Origin: Candidatus Poribacteria bacterium
GTDB lineage: Bacteria; Poribacteria; WGA-4E; WGA-3G
Length of the DNA: 64,000 nt
NCBI GenBank assembly: GCA_022824265.1
Contig: JAJEAG010000014.1
Span: forward strand, 1-64,000
Reading direction: 5' to 3'
The notes beneath the pieces are model-generated. The model was not told the origin of the DNA and did not search any database. It saw only the letters and a list, made by a program, of their open reading frames with translations. Positions 26,146-34,591 of the stretch are shown here, piece by piece. How positions within the stretch are numbered: position 1 is the stretch's first letter; every line of letters starts with the position of its first letter. Position numbers and translations under genes: made by a program.

Positions 26146-27093
26146 GTGAAACTTGTTTCTTTCAAAAATCCTAATAATGAAGATGTCAAATTAGGTGCGT
26201 TAATCAGTAATGATAGAATCATTGAATTTACATTACCTGTTTCTGATATGATTCAGTTTTTTGAACAAGATTGTATTCAGCAAGCACAAACTACTTTAGA
26301 TACAATTCAACAACAACTCAATAACGGTGAAGACATTTCTAATGAAGTGTTCTCACTATCTGATGTTGAACTTTTAGCACCATTTCCGCGTCCAGCAAGT
26401 TTGCGTGATTTCGGTGTATTTAAAATCCACATGGATGCTGCTTCACGAATTACAGGCAAGGAAATATCACCTGAATGGTACAAATTACCAAACTATTATC
26501 GGGGTAGCACAAGTCCTGCATCCATAGCAGGACACGAAGCGGTTGTTACGTGGCCAAACTATACCGAAAAACTTGATTTTGAGCTTGAATGGGGTGTTTA
26601 TATAGGCAAAACTGGTAAGAATATACCTATAGAAGAAGCACCTAATTACATAGCAGGATACACTATTTATAACGACATCAGCGCGCGTGATATTCAATTC
26701 CGTCACATGACCCTCTCACTCGGTCCTGCAAAAGGCAAAGATTTTGACAACAGTAATATCATGGGTCCATGTCTTGTTACACCAGATGAAATTGGAGATC
26801 CATATAATTTGAAAATGACAGCACGAGTCAATGGTGAGACATGGTCAGAGGGGAATACTTCCGATATGTATTATTCCTTCGCTGAAATGATTTCTTTCGT
26901 TTCACAGTCAGAAACGCTATTTCCAGGTGAATTTTTGGGATCAGGAACTGTAGGAAGAGGATGTGGTTGGGAACTTGACAGATGGATTCAACCTGGAGAT
27001 GTCATAGAACTTGAGATCGAAAACATAGGTGTTTTGAGAAATAAGATTGGCGAACCAGAAGATAATCCAGCTGCTTGGAAGGAAAAAGTATAA
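26146..27093 (+). CDS. Fumarylacetoacetate hydrolase family protein
   Basis: A 315-residue protein with a GTG start and a strong site (caggagga). The C-terminal FAH fold is evident: DFELEWGVYIGKTGKNI with the metal-binding Glu pair, YTIYNDISARDIQFRH, KGKDFDNSNIMGPCLVT (the Lys/Asp substrate pocket) and the ETLFPGEFLGSGTVGRGCG end motif. FAH-family enzymes cleave C-C bonds of acylpyruvates or decarboxylate oxaloacetate-like acids and need Mg/Mn. The exact substrate is not given by sequence; fumarylpyruvate or 2-keto-3-deoxy-sugar acid routes are options, in keeping with the SDR gene just downstream. Confidence 0.87.
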   Translation: MKLVSFKNPNNEDVKLGALISNDRIIEFTLPVSDMIQFFEQDCIQQAQTTLDTIQQQLNNGEDISNEVFSLSDVELLAPFPRPASLRDFGVFKIHMDAASRITGKEISPEWYKLPNYYRGSTSPASIAGHEAVVTWPNYTEKLDFELEWGVYIGKTGKNIPIEEAPNYIAGYTIYNDISARDIQFRHMTLSLGPAKGKDFDNSNIMGPCLVTPDEIGDPYNLKMTARVNGETWSEGNTSDMYYSFAEMISFVSQSETLFPGEFLGSGTVGRGCGWELDRWIQPGDVIELEIENIGVLRNKIGEPEDNPAAWKEKV

Positions 27094-27095
27094 TT

Positions 27096-27845
27096 GTGCG
27101 ACTCAATGGTAAAGTAGCAATCATCACTGGTGCAGCCTCAGGAATTGGTAAAGCCACTGCTATTCTCTTTGCAGAACAGGGCGCGAAAATCGTTGTTGCT
27201 GATATAGATAAGGATGGTGGAAAGAAGACTGTTGCAGATATTCAAGATGTAGGAAATGATGCAATTTTTGTGAATACTGATGTGACAGTCAAATCAGACA
27301 CAGAACAGATGGTTGAACAGACTATCGCTTCTTATGGAAAACTGGATATTCTCTTAAATAACGCTGGGATTGCGATGCGTTTGCCTGTAGCAGAACTTTC
27401 AGAAGAGGATTGGCATCGTTGTTTAGATGTTAACCTGACAGGTGTTTTTCTGTGTTCAAAGGCAGCTATACCAGCAATGCAGAATAATGGTTGTGGTTCA
27501 ATCATCAATCTGTCCTCTATCTACGGAATTGTCGGGGCTGATGTCCGGGCTGCCTATGTCGCTTCTAAAGGTGCTGTTACCAACCTGACACGAGGTATGG
27601 CACTTGATTATGCATCAGACAATATACGTGTTAACTGCATCTGTCCAGGTTTTGTAGAAACACCATTAGTCGCTGGAGTTGTCAAAACACCTGAAGAATA
27701 TCAGAAACTTGCTGACAAACACCCGCTGCGTAGATTGGGACAACCTAAAGAAATAGCCTATGGAGCATTGTACCTCGCATCTGATGAATCTGCCTTCGTT
27801 ACAGGGATTGCCTTGCCGATTGATGGTGGTTATACAGCAGGATAA
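27096..27845 (+). CDS. Short-chain dehydrogenase/reductase (classical SDR)
   Basis: A 249-residue NAD(P)-dependent oxidoreductase. TGAASGIG (cofactor loop), DADI-like strand-2 aspartate (VVADIDKDGG, favouring NAD), NNAGIAMR, catalytic Ser in NLSSIYG and YVASKGA (Tyr-x3-Lys) are all present, and the C-terminal GYTAG is typical. The GTG at 27096 is preferred because the ggaagga site (27077-27083) sits ~12 bases before it and the chain then begins at the family's first strand. The longer TTG start at 27075 would overlap the end of the FAH gene by 19 bases. It is probably coupled to that gene, oxidising or reducing a sugar-acid intermediate. Confidence 0.88.
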   Translation: MRLNGKVAIITGAASGIGKATAILFAEQGAKIVVADIDKDGGKKTVADIQDVGNDAIFVNTDVTVKSDTEQMVEQTIASYGKLDILLNNAGIAMRLPVAELSEEDWHRCLDVNLTGVFLCSKAAIPAMQNNGCGSIINLSSIYGIVGADVRAAYVASKGAVTNLTRGMALDYASDNIRVNCICPGFVETPLVAGVVKTPEEYQKLADKHPLRRLGQPKEIAYGALYLASDESAFVTGIALPIDGGYTAG

Positions 27846-27898
27846 GAACAAATTCAGCATAAGTGATGACACACTACATTCAACATTTCATATAACCT

Positions 27899-30574
27899 AT
27901 GCGCAAAATTTCTATTTACATCTTCCTATTATTGCTCATCAACAGTGCCTATCTTTTCAGCTTTGGTGAACCGACATTATTTTACATATCAAACGTTTTA
28001 TTCCATTTAGCACTCGGTATAATCCTAATAATCCCATTCAGTATCTATATCTACCAAAAATTCAGAAACATATCATATCTTGGATGGGTTAGCATTGTTA
28101 ATTTAACAATTGGAATAGTTAGTGGTGGTTATCTCATGGTAGTCGGGGCAACCACTCCATATCGTTGGCTATTAATAACACACATCGTCACCATTAGCAT
28201 TGGTAGTATTCTCTTTTGCCTTTACCTGTTGAGAGACATTACCAATCTATCACCCAGATTCAAGAGCACTATTCTTGTTATTCTGATCGGTGTTTTGTTT
28301 TTCCCGATTGGAGCAAAACTATCCCAACATTTTTTTCCGAACAAAGACTATCTCGTCGTAAACCCAGCATTACCACCTGCGAGTATGTATGACGAAGGAG
28401 GTGGTACAACTGGTCATTTTTTTCCTGCATCCGTTGAAACGGAAACAGGCAACCTCATTCCAACTGACTTCTTTCTCACATCAGAAACCTGCGCATCTAA
28501 GGGATGCCATCCTGACATCTACAAGCAGTGGAATGAATCAGCACATCATTTCTCTTCATTCAATAACCAATGGTATCGTAAGTCTATCGTCTATATGCAG
28601 GAAGTTAACGGTATTCAGCCGTCAAAATGGTGTGGAGGATGCCATGATCCCGCTATACTACTCAACGGTGTTATGGATAAGCCGATTCGAGAAAACCTTC
28701 ATACCCCTGCAGCACAAGCAGGATTGGCTTGTACAGCATGCCACTCAATAGAACGCGTCAAGGATACGATGGGTAACAGTGGATATGTAATAAAATACCC
28801 TCCTCTCCATGATATAGCATCAAGCGACAATCGTATCATCCGCAGTTTGCACAACTATCTCATTCGTCTTGATCCTGAACCACATCGCAAAAGTTTCCTA
28901 AAACCATTTCATCGCGAGAACACTGCTGAATTCTGTTCAACTTGCCATAAAGTTCATTTAGATTTTCCTGTAAATAATTTCAAATGGGTGCGCGGTTTCA
29001 ACGACTATGATCAATGGCAAAAAAGCGGAGTTTCACATCAAGGTGCACTCTCCTTCTACTATCCCGATAAACCTAAGAAATGTGTTGATTGCCACATGCC
29101 CTTAGTTGACTCTAAGGATGCTGGAAACATAAACGGTAAAGTACATAGTCACCGTTTTCCTGCAGCAAACACCGCCTTGCCCTTTGTTAATCAACATCCT
29201 GAACAACTTCAAACCGTTATAGACTTTCTACAAAATGATGTTATCACATTAGATCTATTTGCCAATGGTGTTCCAATCCCAAAAGATGGCGTTGAAATCA
29301 ACCGTGGAGATGACCCACTAATTGAGGTCGTGGTTCGCACACGCGGTGTCGGTCATCAATTTCCTGCTGGAACAATTGATGCCTTTGACATCTGGCTTGA
29401 GGTGAAAGCTACAGATGAGAACGGAAAGATTGTGTTTTGGAATGGAAGAATCGTTGCACCGGATGGAAATGGTCCAGTTGATCCAAGTGCTCATTTCTAT
29501 CGTGCTTATATGTTGGATGAACACGGAAACCTGATTAACAAACGTAATGCTTGGGCGATGCGTACTGTCTTATATTCACGCACCATTCCACCCGGTGCAG
29601 CCGATACTGTTCGGTATAGGTTAGAAATTCCTGAAGATTGTGGAGATACACTCAATTTAGAAGTGAAACTTAACTACCGGAAATTCAACTGGTGGCATAC
29701 ACAGTGGGCTTATGCTGGCGTTCGCGATCCAGAGGATACTGACTATAAAGTCGATAAAGGTTATGATGATGGAAAGTGGGTATGGACTGGAAACACATCG
29801 GATGTGGCAGGAAAAATAAAGGAAATTCCAAACCTACCAATTACTGTTATGGCAGATACCAATGCAACACTCCGTGTCGTACCTGCTTCACAGAATATCA
29901 ATATACAAAATACAGATGAAGTAAATGACCGTGAACGTTGGAACGATTACGGCATAGGGCAGCTATTACAAGGAGATCTCAGAAAAGCAATAAGTGCATT
30001 TAAAGAAGTAACAAATATAGAACCGGAATACTTAGATGGGTGGGTGAATATAGCACGATGTCACATCAAAGAAGGTGATATGCAGAATGCGGAAAAAATG
30101 CTTGTTAAGGCGTTTAAAATTCAGGAAACGTTACCACATGATAACCCGCATCGCGCAAAAGTTCACTACTTTTATGCATTAGTTCAAGAGTCTTACGGCA
30201 ACTATGATATAGCAATACAACATCTTCAACATGCAATTTCCCAATTCCCGCGTGATACTCGTGTTCTCAATGAATTAGGACGTGTTCATTATCTGAAACG
30301 GGAATATGAGACGGCTTTGGGGCATTTCCAGAACACGCTTCAAGTGGATCCGGAAGATTTGGATGCACATTACAATATGATGCTGTGTTATAGCGGACTA
30401 AAAAATCCAGCTATGGCTGCTAAATCACGGAAACTTTACTTACGGTTTAAAGCGGACGAGTCAGTTGATGCCATAACGGGTATTACTCGTCGCGCGGATC
30501 CTCATGCTAACCTTGAACGACAAACAATCCATGAACATGTCAACAGTTATTATACTGACAAGGAAAATGACTAA
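27899..30574 (+). CDS. Membrane multiheme cytochrome c fused to TPR domain
   Basis: An 891-residue protein in three parts. Residues 1-150 have about five hydrophobic segments (an integral-membrane N-terminus). Residues 195-400 hold heme c sites: CASKGCH at 198-204 (a CX4CH form), CGGCH 245-249, CTACH 278-282, CSTCH 346-350 and CVDCH 395-399, with nearby extra histidines as distal ligands (the QWNESAHHF type of cytochrome c-554). Residues 480-650 form a beta-rich region with a GHQFPAG segment, and 680-870 are TPR units (LKRAISAFKEVTNIEPEYLD-like). It probably transfers electrons outside the cytoplasmic membrane. CX4CH is rare and might bind heme or be non-heme. It lies 54 bases after the SDR gene. 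Confidence 0.84.
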   Translation: MRKISIYIFLLLLINSAYLFSFGEPTLFYISNVLFHLALGIILIIPFSIYIYQKFRNISYLGWVSIVNLTIGIVSGGYLMVVGATTPYRWLLITHIVTISIGSILFCLYLLRDITNLSPRFKSTILVILIGVLFFPIGAKLSQHFFPNKDYLVVNPALPPASMYDEGGGTTGHFFPASVETETGNLIPTDFFLTSETCASKGCHPDIYKQWNESAHHFSSFNNQWYRKSIVYMQEVNGIQPSKWCGGCHDPAILLNGVMDKPIRENLHTPAAQAGLACTACHSIERVKDTMGNSGYVIKYPPLHDIASSDNRIIRSLHNYLIRLDPEPHRKSFLKPFHRENTAEFCSTCHKVHLDFPVNNFKWVRGFNDYDQWQKSGVSHQGALSFYYPDKPKKCVDCHMPLVDSKDAGNINGKVHSHRFPAANTALPFVNQHPEQLQTVIDFLQNDVITLDLFANGVPIPKDGVEINRGDDPLIEVVVRTRGVGHQFPAGTIDAFDIWLEVKATDENGKIVFWNGRIVAPDGNGPVDPSAHFYRAYMLDEHGNLINKRNAWAMRTVLYSRTIPPGAADTVRYRLEIPEDCGDTLNLEVKLNYRKFNWWHTQWAYAGVRDPEDTDYKVDKGYDDGKWVWTGNTSDVAGKIKEIPNLPITVMADTNATLRVVPASQNINIQNTDEVNDRERWNDYGIGQLLQGDLRKAISAFKEVTNIEPEYLDGWVNIARCHIKEGDMQNAEKMLVKAFKIQETLPHDNPHRAKVHYFYALVQESYGNYDIAIQHLQHAISQFPRDTRVLNELGRVHYLKREYETALGHFQNTLQVDPEDLDAHYNMMLCYSGLKNPAMAAKSRKLYLRFKADESVDAITGITRRADPHANLERQTIHEHVNSYYTDKEND

Positions 30575-31037
30575 CGTTTTGATGCGATTAAAACGGTGAC
30601 ATAGTTGAAATCGTATGAGTCGGATGCATTATATTTGGCTTCATATTTTGCATTTATCAACAGAAGATTCTTAAATCTAAACAAACTGCTTGTAGCAATA
30701 ACCCAACCTTCATGCTTGACCTGATATTGTATTGATGATACTATTCTATATGCATAATTGCAGAAGGACAGCATGTGATGACCCCAGATGTTATTGTAAC
30801 TAAGATATGTCACGCTAACATTTCGTCCATACGCACACAAGTTGAACATGCGATTGTGGATGTTAAAAGATACCGCATCGAAAAAGATAAACTGCACAAC
30901 GACAAGAAAGGGTTCACGGACATTATCAAGGTAAGTTGTGTGGGTTACACAACTTACGGCTAAACTTCAGTCTTTATGCACACATACCGCATTAAACATA
31001 ACCTTTAATTTCACCATCGTGCAATAGGAGAAATGAC
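30575..31037. other. Intergenic region, one doubtful small ORF
   Basis: No clear gene. A 62-codon plus-strand frame at 30775-30963 (GTG/ATG start, gaagga site seven bases before) encodes a charged peptide with no domain I recognise; an overlapping minus-strand frame (30571-30897) is the alternative. Either could be noise. No terminator is evident. Confidence 0.4.
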
Positions 31038-31799
31038 ATGTCAAAAAGAATCTTCTGGGGGTTGAGCGTCCTCATTATACTCATCGTTGGTGGAGCTATA
31101 TTCCTGGTCATCAAAAACCAAGCAGAAATCAGGGAATTGAAAAGACAGTTAGCTGAAGGCGAACAGGGACATTCCCATGCGGATGGTACTTTACACCACG
31201 GACCGTCTGACGAAGACGAGTCATCTACTGATGTGTCTAATGATGATGTCCGTCCTGCAAAAATAGCAAAATCAGGTTATGTGCCGAAGATAAACCCCGA
31301 TCCCGTGTCGAAAGAAGAGGCACGCAAGCCGAAACTGAAAAAGTTGTATACCGGTCCTTTGACGTTTCACGAGGAATTGCTGAAAACGAATCCTGTGAAA
31401 GCCCTTCGTTTGCAACAAGAGGAACGTGGACATTGGAGCGCGGCATGGATTCCGCCGTTTCCGCCCGATGATACAGAAGCGCAAGAATTCGCAAGGGTGG
31501 TGTATCTGCGGAAATACTATATTCAGACCTATGGCGACCTGTTAGAAACTCCTGAATATGGAAAGGAGACAAAGGCATTCTATAAGGCTCTCGCTATTTC
31601 TAAACAAATGTTTGATACTATTATGTCATATCCGTATGGTGCACGTAAATATGATTTAATGAAACTCACATGGCCCTCATTGAGTGATACGGTTAGTGTT
31701 AGCTACAGCGACGGCACCGTAGATGCCAATCCATCGGAATATTTTGGTGACCCAGAAGTGCGAGCATTCGCGAAACAGGCGGGTACGTGGGATTATTAA
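31038..31799 (+). CDS. Membrane-anchored His-rich protein of unknown function
   Basis: A 253-residue protein with a single N-terminal membrane segment (7-27), a coiled-coil-like stretch (NQAEIRELKRQL), a His-rich acidic linker (GHSHADGTLHHGP, residues ~47-59), then a soluble domain with WSAAWIPPFPPDDTEAQEF. The linker suggests metal binding. The domain is not recognised. It starts at ATG with an ataggaga site. Codon use looks richer in G/C than in flanking genes. The frameshifted small gene downstream is 15 bases away, so they may have been one unit. Confidence 0.6.
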   Translation: MSKRIFWGLSVLIILIVGGAIFLVIKNQAEIRELKRQLAEGEQGHSHADGTLHHGPSDEDESSTDVSNDDVRPAKIAKSGYVPKINPDPVSKEEARKPKLKKLYTGPLTFHEELLKTNPVKALRLQQEERGHWSAAWIPPFPPDDTEAQEFARVVYLRKYYIQTYGDLLETPEYGKETKAFYKALAISKQMFDTIMSYPYGARKYDLMKLTWPSLSDTVSVSYSDGTVDANPSEYFGDPEVRAFAKQAGTWDY

Positions 31800-31814
31800 T
31801 TTGGAGGGTTTTTG

Positions 31815-31980
31815 ATGTTTGTTAGAAATACTGCGTTATGTGTGATTATATTTTGTCTTACGTCGCTTATCGTAGGTGTGCCTTTTGCATTAGACGCACC
31901 TTGGTACACAAAGTGAAGAACACCCATTAGAAGAATCTGAGGATAACCGAGATTACGCGTATGTCCAAGATGAGAAATGA
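31815..31980 (+). pseudogene. Frameshifted small secreted protein gene
   Basis: A ggaggg site (31803-31808) precedes an ATG whose first ~28 codons form an export-signal-like peptide (hydrophobic run ending GVPFALD). The frame then stops at a TGA (31914-31916). Shifting by one base near 31895 gives a continuing acidic peptide (GTQSEEHPLEESEDNRDYAY...) that ends at a TGA, 31978-31980. The continuity suggests a ~55-residue secreted protein broken by a single-base indel, or an error in the sequence. It follows the His-rich gene by 15 bases. Confidence 0.5.
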
Positions 31981-32186
31981 GAGACCTGTCATAATCAGGC
32001 AAAACCTGCATTTCTAATCCACGGTTTAGCACGGATTGCACTCATGAAACTTAATAGAAACTATATTCTTGCCCCAAATTACACTTATCGTTAATTTAGT
32101 CAAGACGAATACTTATTTTTAACATTTAATCACTTTACCATTTATTATTTGAGTCTATGGATTCAACAGAAAATGAAAGGAAAATT

Positions 32187-32963
32187 ATGGCACGAGTACC
32201 AATTGGTTTAGAGTTATTTTCAGTACGTAACGAGTTAGCAGAAGATGCACGTGGCACTATAAAAGCTGTTGCGGAGATGGGATATGAAGGTGTGGAATTT
32301 GCTGGTCCCCCACAACATTCTGCAAAGGAATTAAAAGGTTACCTTGACGAATTTGGAATTGTCTGTTGTGGATGGCATACACCGTTTAATCTTGTTCAGG
32401 AAGAAAAACTCGCGGAAACAATTGAGTTTAACAAAATCCTTGAGAACAAATATATCATTGTTCCCGGTATCCCAGGTGAACTGCGTCAATCACGCACAGA
32501 TTGGTTGAAATTAGCTGATTATTTTAATGACCTTGCAGATAAACTTGCACCACACGGCATGGTAACTGGCTATCATAACCACCACGTAGAATTTTCACCA
32601 ATGGATGGAGAAATACAGTGGGACACATTCTTCGGAAATACTAACGAGGGTGTTGTGATGCAACTGGATATGGGGAATGCTCTCAGTGGTGGGGCAGATC
32701 TTGTTGCAATATTGGAGAAATATCCTGGACGTTCAGGAACAGTACATCTCAAACCTTATACCATTTCAGATGACGAGTCCGAAAGACATGCCGGTTTTCG
32801 ACCCATCATTGGCGAAGATAGCGTTCCTTGGTCAGATATATTCCGTGTCTGTGAAACGACTGGTGGCACAAAATGGTATATCGTTGAATATGAAAGTGAT
32901 GCTTTTCCACCATTGGAAGCGGTTGAACACTGCCTGAAAGCATTACAAGCAATGGGTAAATAA
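32187..32963 (+). CDS. TIM-barrel sugar phosphate isomerase/epimerase
   Basis: A 258-residue AP-endonuclease-2/xylose isomerase-like TIM-barrel protein. VPIGLELFSVRNEL opens strand 1, VEFAGPPQHSA is in the second loop, NHHVEFSPM carries metal-ligand histidine/glutamate, QLDMGNAL contains the Asp ligand and VEYESDAF the final Glu. Such enzymes interconvert sugars or inositol derivatives (IolE/IolI type) using one divalent metal. The ATG at 32187 with aaagg (32176-32180) is chosen over the longer start 30 bases upstream. A second member of the family follows 24 bases later. Confidence 0.82.
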   Translation: MARVPIGLELFSVRNELAEDARGTIKAVAEMGYEGVEFAGPPQHSAKELKGYLDEFGIVCCGWHTPFNLVQEEKLAETIEFNKILENKYIIVPGIPGELRQSRTDWLKLADYFNDLADKLAPHGMVTGYHNHHVEFSPMDGEIQWDTFFGNTNEGVVMQLDMGNALSGGADLVAILEKYPGRSGTVHLKPYTISDDESERHAGFRPIIGEDSVPWSDIFRVCETTGGTKWYIVEYESDAFPPLEAVEHCLKALQAMGK

Positions 32964-32987
32964 TAGGATTGTAGTTGGTATATATAT

Positions 32988-33749
32988 ATGAAAGCCTACT
33001 GTGTAAGTACCCTTCCATTTTCTCAATTTCAATTGACAGAGTTTGTGGACTTGATCTCTCAAGCAGGAATCTCTGCCTTAGAACTTGCTCAAAGTCATTT
33101 TTCGCATGTGGAAGCGGAAACTATCGTTACACTTCAAGATGAGATCGGTATCCATTTCAAATCTTTACTCAGCACTGTGCAAGTTGACGCACCTGATGGA
33201 CTTGATGCACTTATCTCAATCCTTGATACTGCACAAAAGCTTTCTATTTCAACAGTCAGTATCGCGAGTGGTGGAAATGAAACCGCTACCACTCGTGAAG
33301 TTGACAAGATAATTAGCCTTCTCAAAACGGTTTGTGTAGAAGCCCTATCTCGAAATCTTGATCTTGCGCTATATGCCCACGAAGGGAGTCTTGCCTACAA
33401 TCTTGAACGCACGCAACAACTTTTTGACGCGATCTCCTACGATAACTTTGGCTTTTATTATAGTGCATATCATTTTCACCGTGCAGGAGATAATCCTGTT
33501 ATGGCTTTACGAACTTTGTCAGAACGGTTATTCAGTGCGTATTTCAACTGTGGCGTTGATTCAACGACAGAAAGTGAACCGTTTTGGGCACCAGAAATGG
33601 ATTTTTACGGTATCTGCAAGGAAATAGACCGTATCGGTTATAATGAGGAAATTATGTTAATCTATTTAGGATTGAAAACAGATTCTCCACAACCGATTAT
33701 TGATGGTGTCTTGAATGCGCGGACGAAGTTAGAAACCTATTTTAGTTGA
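32988..33749 (+). CDS. TIM-barrel sugar isomerase-like protein (second copy)
   Basis: A 253-residue protein of the same xylose-isomerase-like barrel family as its upstream neighbour, but only distantly similar. KAYCVSTLPFSQFQL, ALELAQSHFSHVEAE and LALYAHEGSL fit strands 1, 2 and 5. The metal ligands are less clear: YAHEGSL may supply His/Glu, and the usual final Glu motif is not obvious. It may be a weak or non-metal-dependent homologue. It is translated in the same unit as the preceding isomerase, so both probably act in one sugar or cyclitol pathway. Substrate unknown. Confidence 0.68.
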   Translation: MKAYCVSTLPFSQFQLTEFVDLISQAGISALELAQSHFSHVEAETIVTLQDEIGIHFKSLLSTVQVDAPDGLDALISILDTAQKLSISTVSIASGGNETATTREVDKIISLLKTVCVEALSRNLDLALYAHEGSLAYNLERTQQLFDAISYDNFGFYYSAYHFHRAGDNPVMALRTLSERLFSAYFNCGVDSTTESEPFWAPEMDFYGICKEIDRIGYNEEIMLIYLGLKTDSPQPIIDGVLNARTKLETYFS

Positions 33750-33817
33750 ATGTACTTCACTTTGCGGAAATAGCAAGGCACAGAAACCTTCCTACATTAA
33801 AGGTGTTAGAGCCAACA

Positions 33818-34591
33818 TCAAGAGGCATCAACTGCAGCAAAGAAATCAGGATTTGATGCACTGAAACCGTATTGCTGTTCTACCTCACGAATAGCGATTT
33901 CTGTTGTGAAAAGATTGTCATAAGTATCTGGGAACTCAACACCTGTTGTTGCATCACGAAGTAGGATAATGTTATATCCATATCTTGACATTGAACGTAT
34001 ACCGTAATCTCTCCCCAAAACACACCAGTTCGTAGCAAAGCCTGCAAATATCAGGTGTAGAATGCCCTTTTCCTCACACAATTCATGCAATTGCTGTCCA
34101 GTTGCAATAACATATTCATCCTCTTGTACATCAATTGCTGGTGACATAGAAAGTTGGGATGCAAGTTTGTCCCAGTGTATTCCGATACCTGGGGGTTGAC
34201 TGCGTGGTCCACGGTAAACTGCATATTCTCCCTGTCTTCCTCGGAATTCTGAAGGGGGCCAAGATGAAGCCGTGGAGGGTTGAGGTGGTTTGTGCCGTTT
34301 GAGTTGAGGATATTGTGCTGCTACAGATGGAGAAGGGGCATGAACAACTGTCATGCCTGCCTTTCGCGCCGTATCTATAACCGGCACAACGCAATCCTCT
34401 GTTACCTGTTTAGCGCGTTCAATCCAAGTTTCTATGAAATGCACGTTCCACAAATCCACGAGAATCAATGCAGTTTCATCAATTGGCAACGGCATTTCAA
34501 ACTCGCGTCGGATAAACTCAGTCTCACGACACGGCACATCTGCAGGTGTACTATCTTGAAAGTAACGGACTTGTAAATTTAATGTGTTCAT
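33818..34591 (-). CDS. Isochorismatase-like cysteine hydrolase
   Basis: A 257-residue alpha/beta hydrolase of the cysteine amidohydrolase family. The acidic residue of the triad is Asp46 in ILVDLWN, and the nucleophile lies in ATNWCVLGRDYG, with a basic residue after the middle strand. The group includes nicotinamidases, N-carbamoylsarcosine amidases and isochorismatases, which split amides or ureido groups; the substrate here is unknown. Its ATG overlaps the stop of the upstream M16 peptidase gene (ATGA), so it is the last cistron of an M16 operon. No export signal is seen. Confidence 0.82.
   Translation of the reverse strand: MNTLNLQVRYFQDSTPADVPCRETEFIRREFEMPLPIDETALILVDLWNVHFIETWIERAKQVTEDCVVPVIDTARKAGMTVVHAPSPSVAAQYPQLKRHKPPQPSTASSWPPSEFRGRQGEYAVYRGPRSQPPGIGIHWDKLASQLSMSPAIDVQEDEYVIATGQQLHELCEEKGILHLIFAGFATNWCVLGRDYGIRSMSRYGYNIILLRDATTGVEFPDTYDNLFTTEIAIREVEQQYGFSASNPDFFAAVDAS

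Noticed and set aside
30571-30897. 108-codon minus-strand frame
   Set aside because: No domain and no ribosome site, overlapping another weak frame; left as uncertain.
31914-31916. TGA read as a second selenocysteine
   Set aside because: The continuation in the same frame stops at once and is not family-like; the sense continues in another frame, so frameshift is the better reading.
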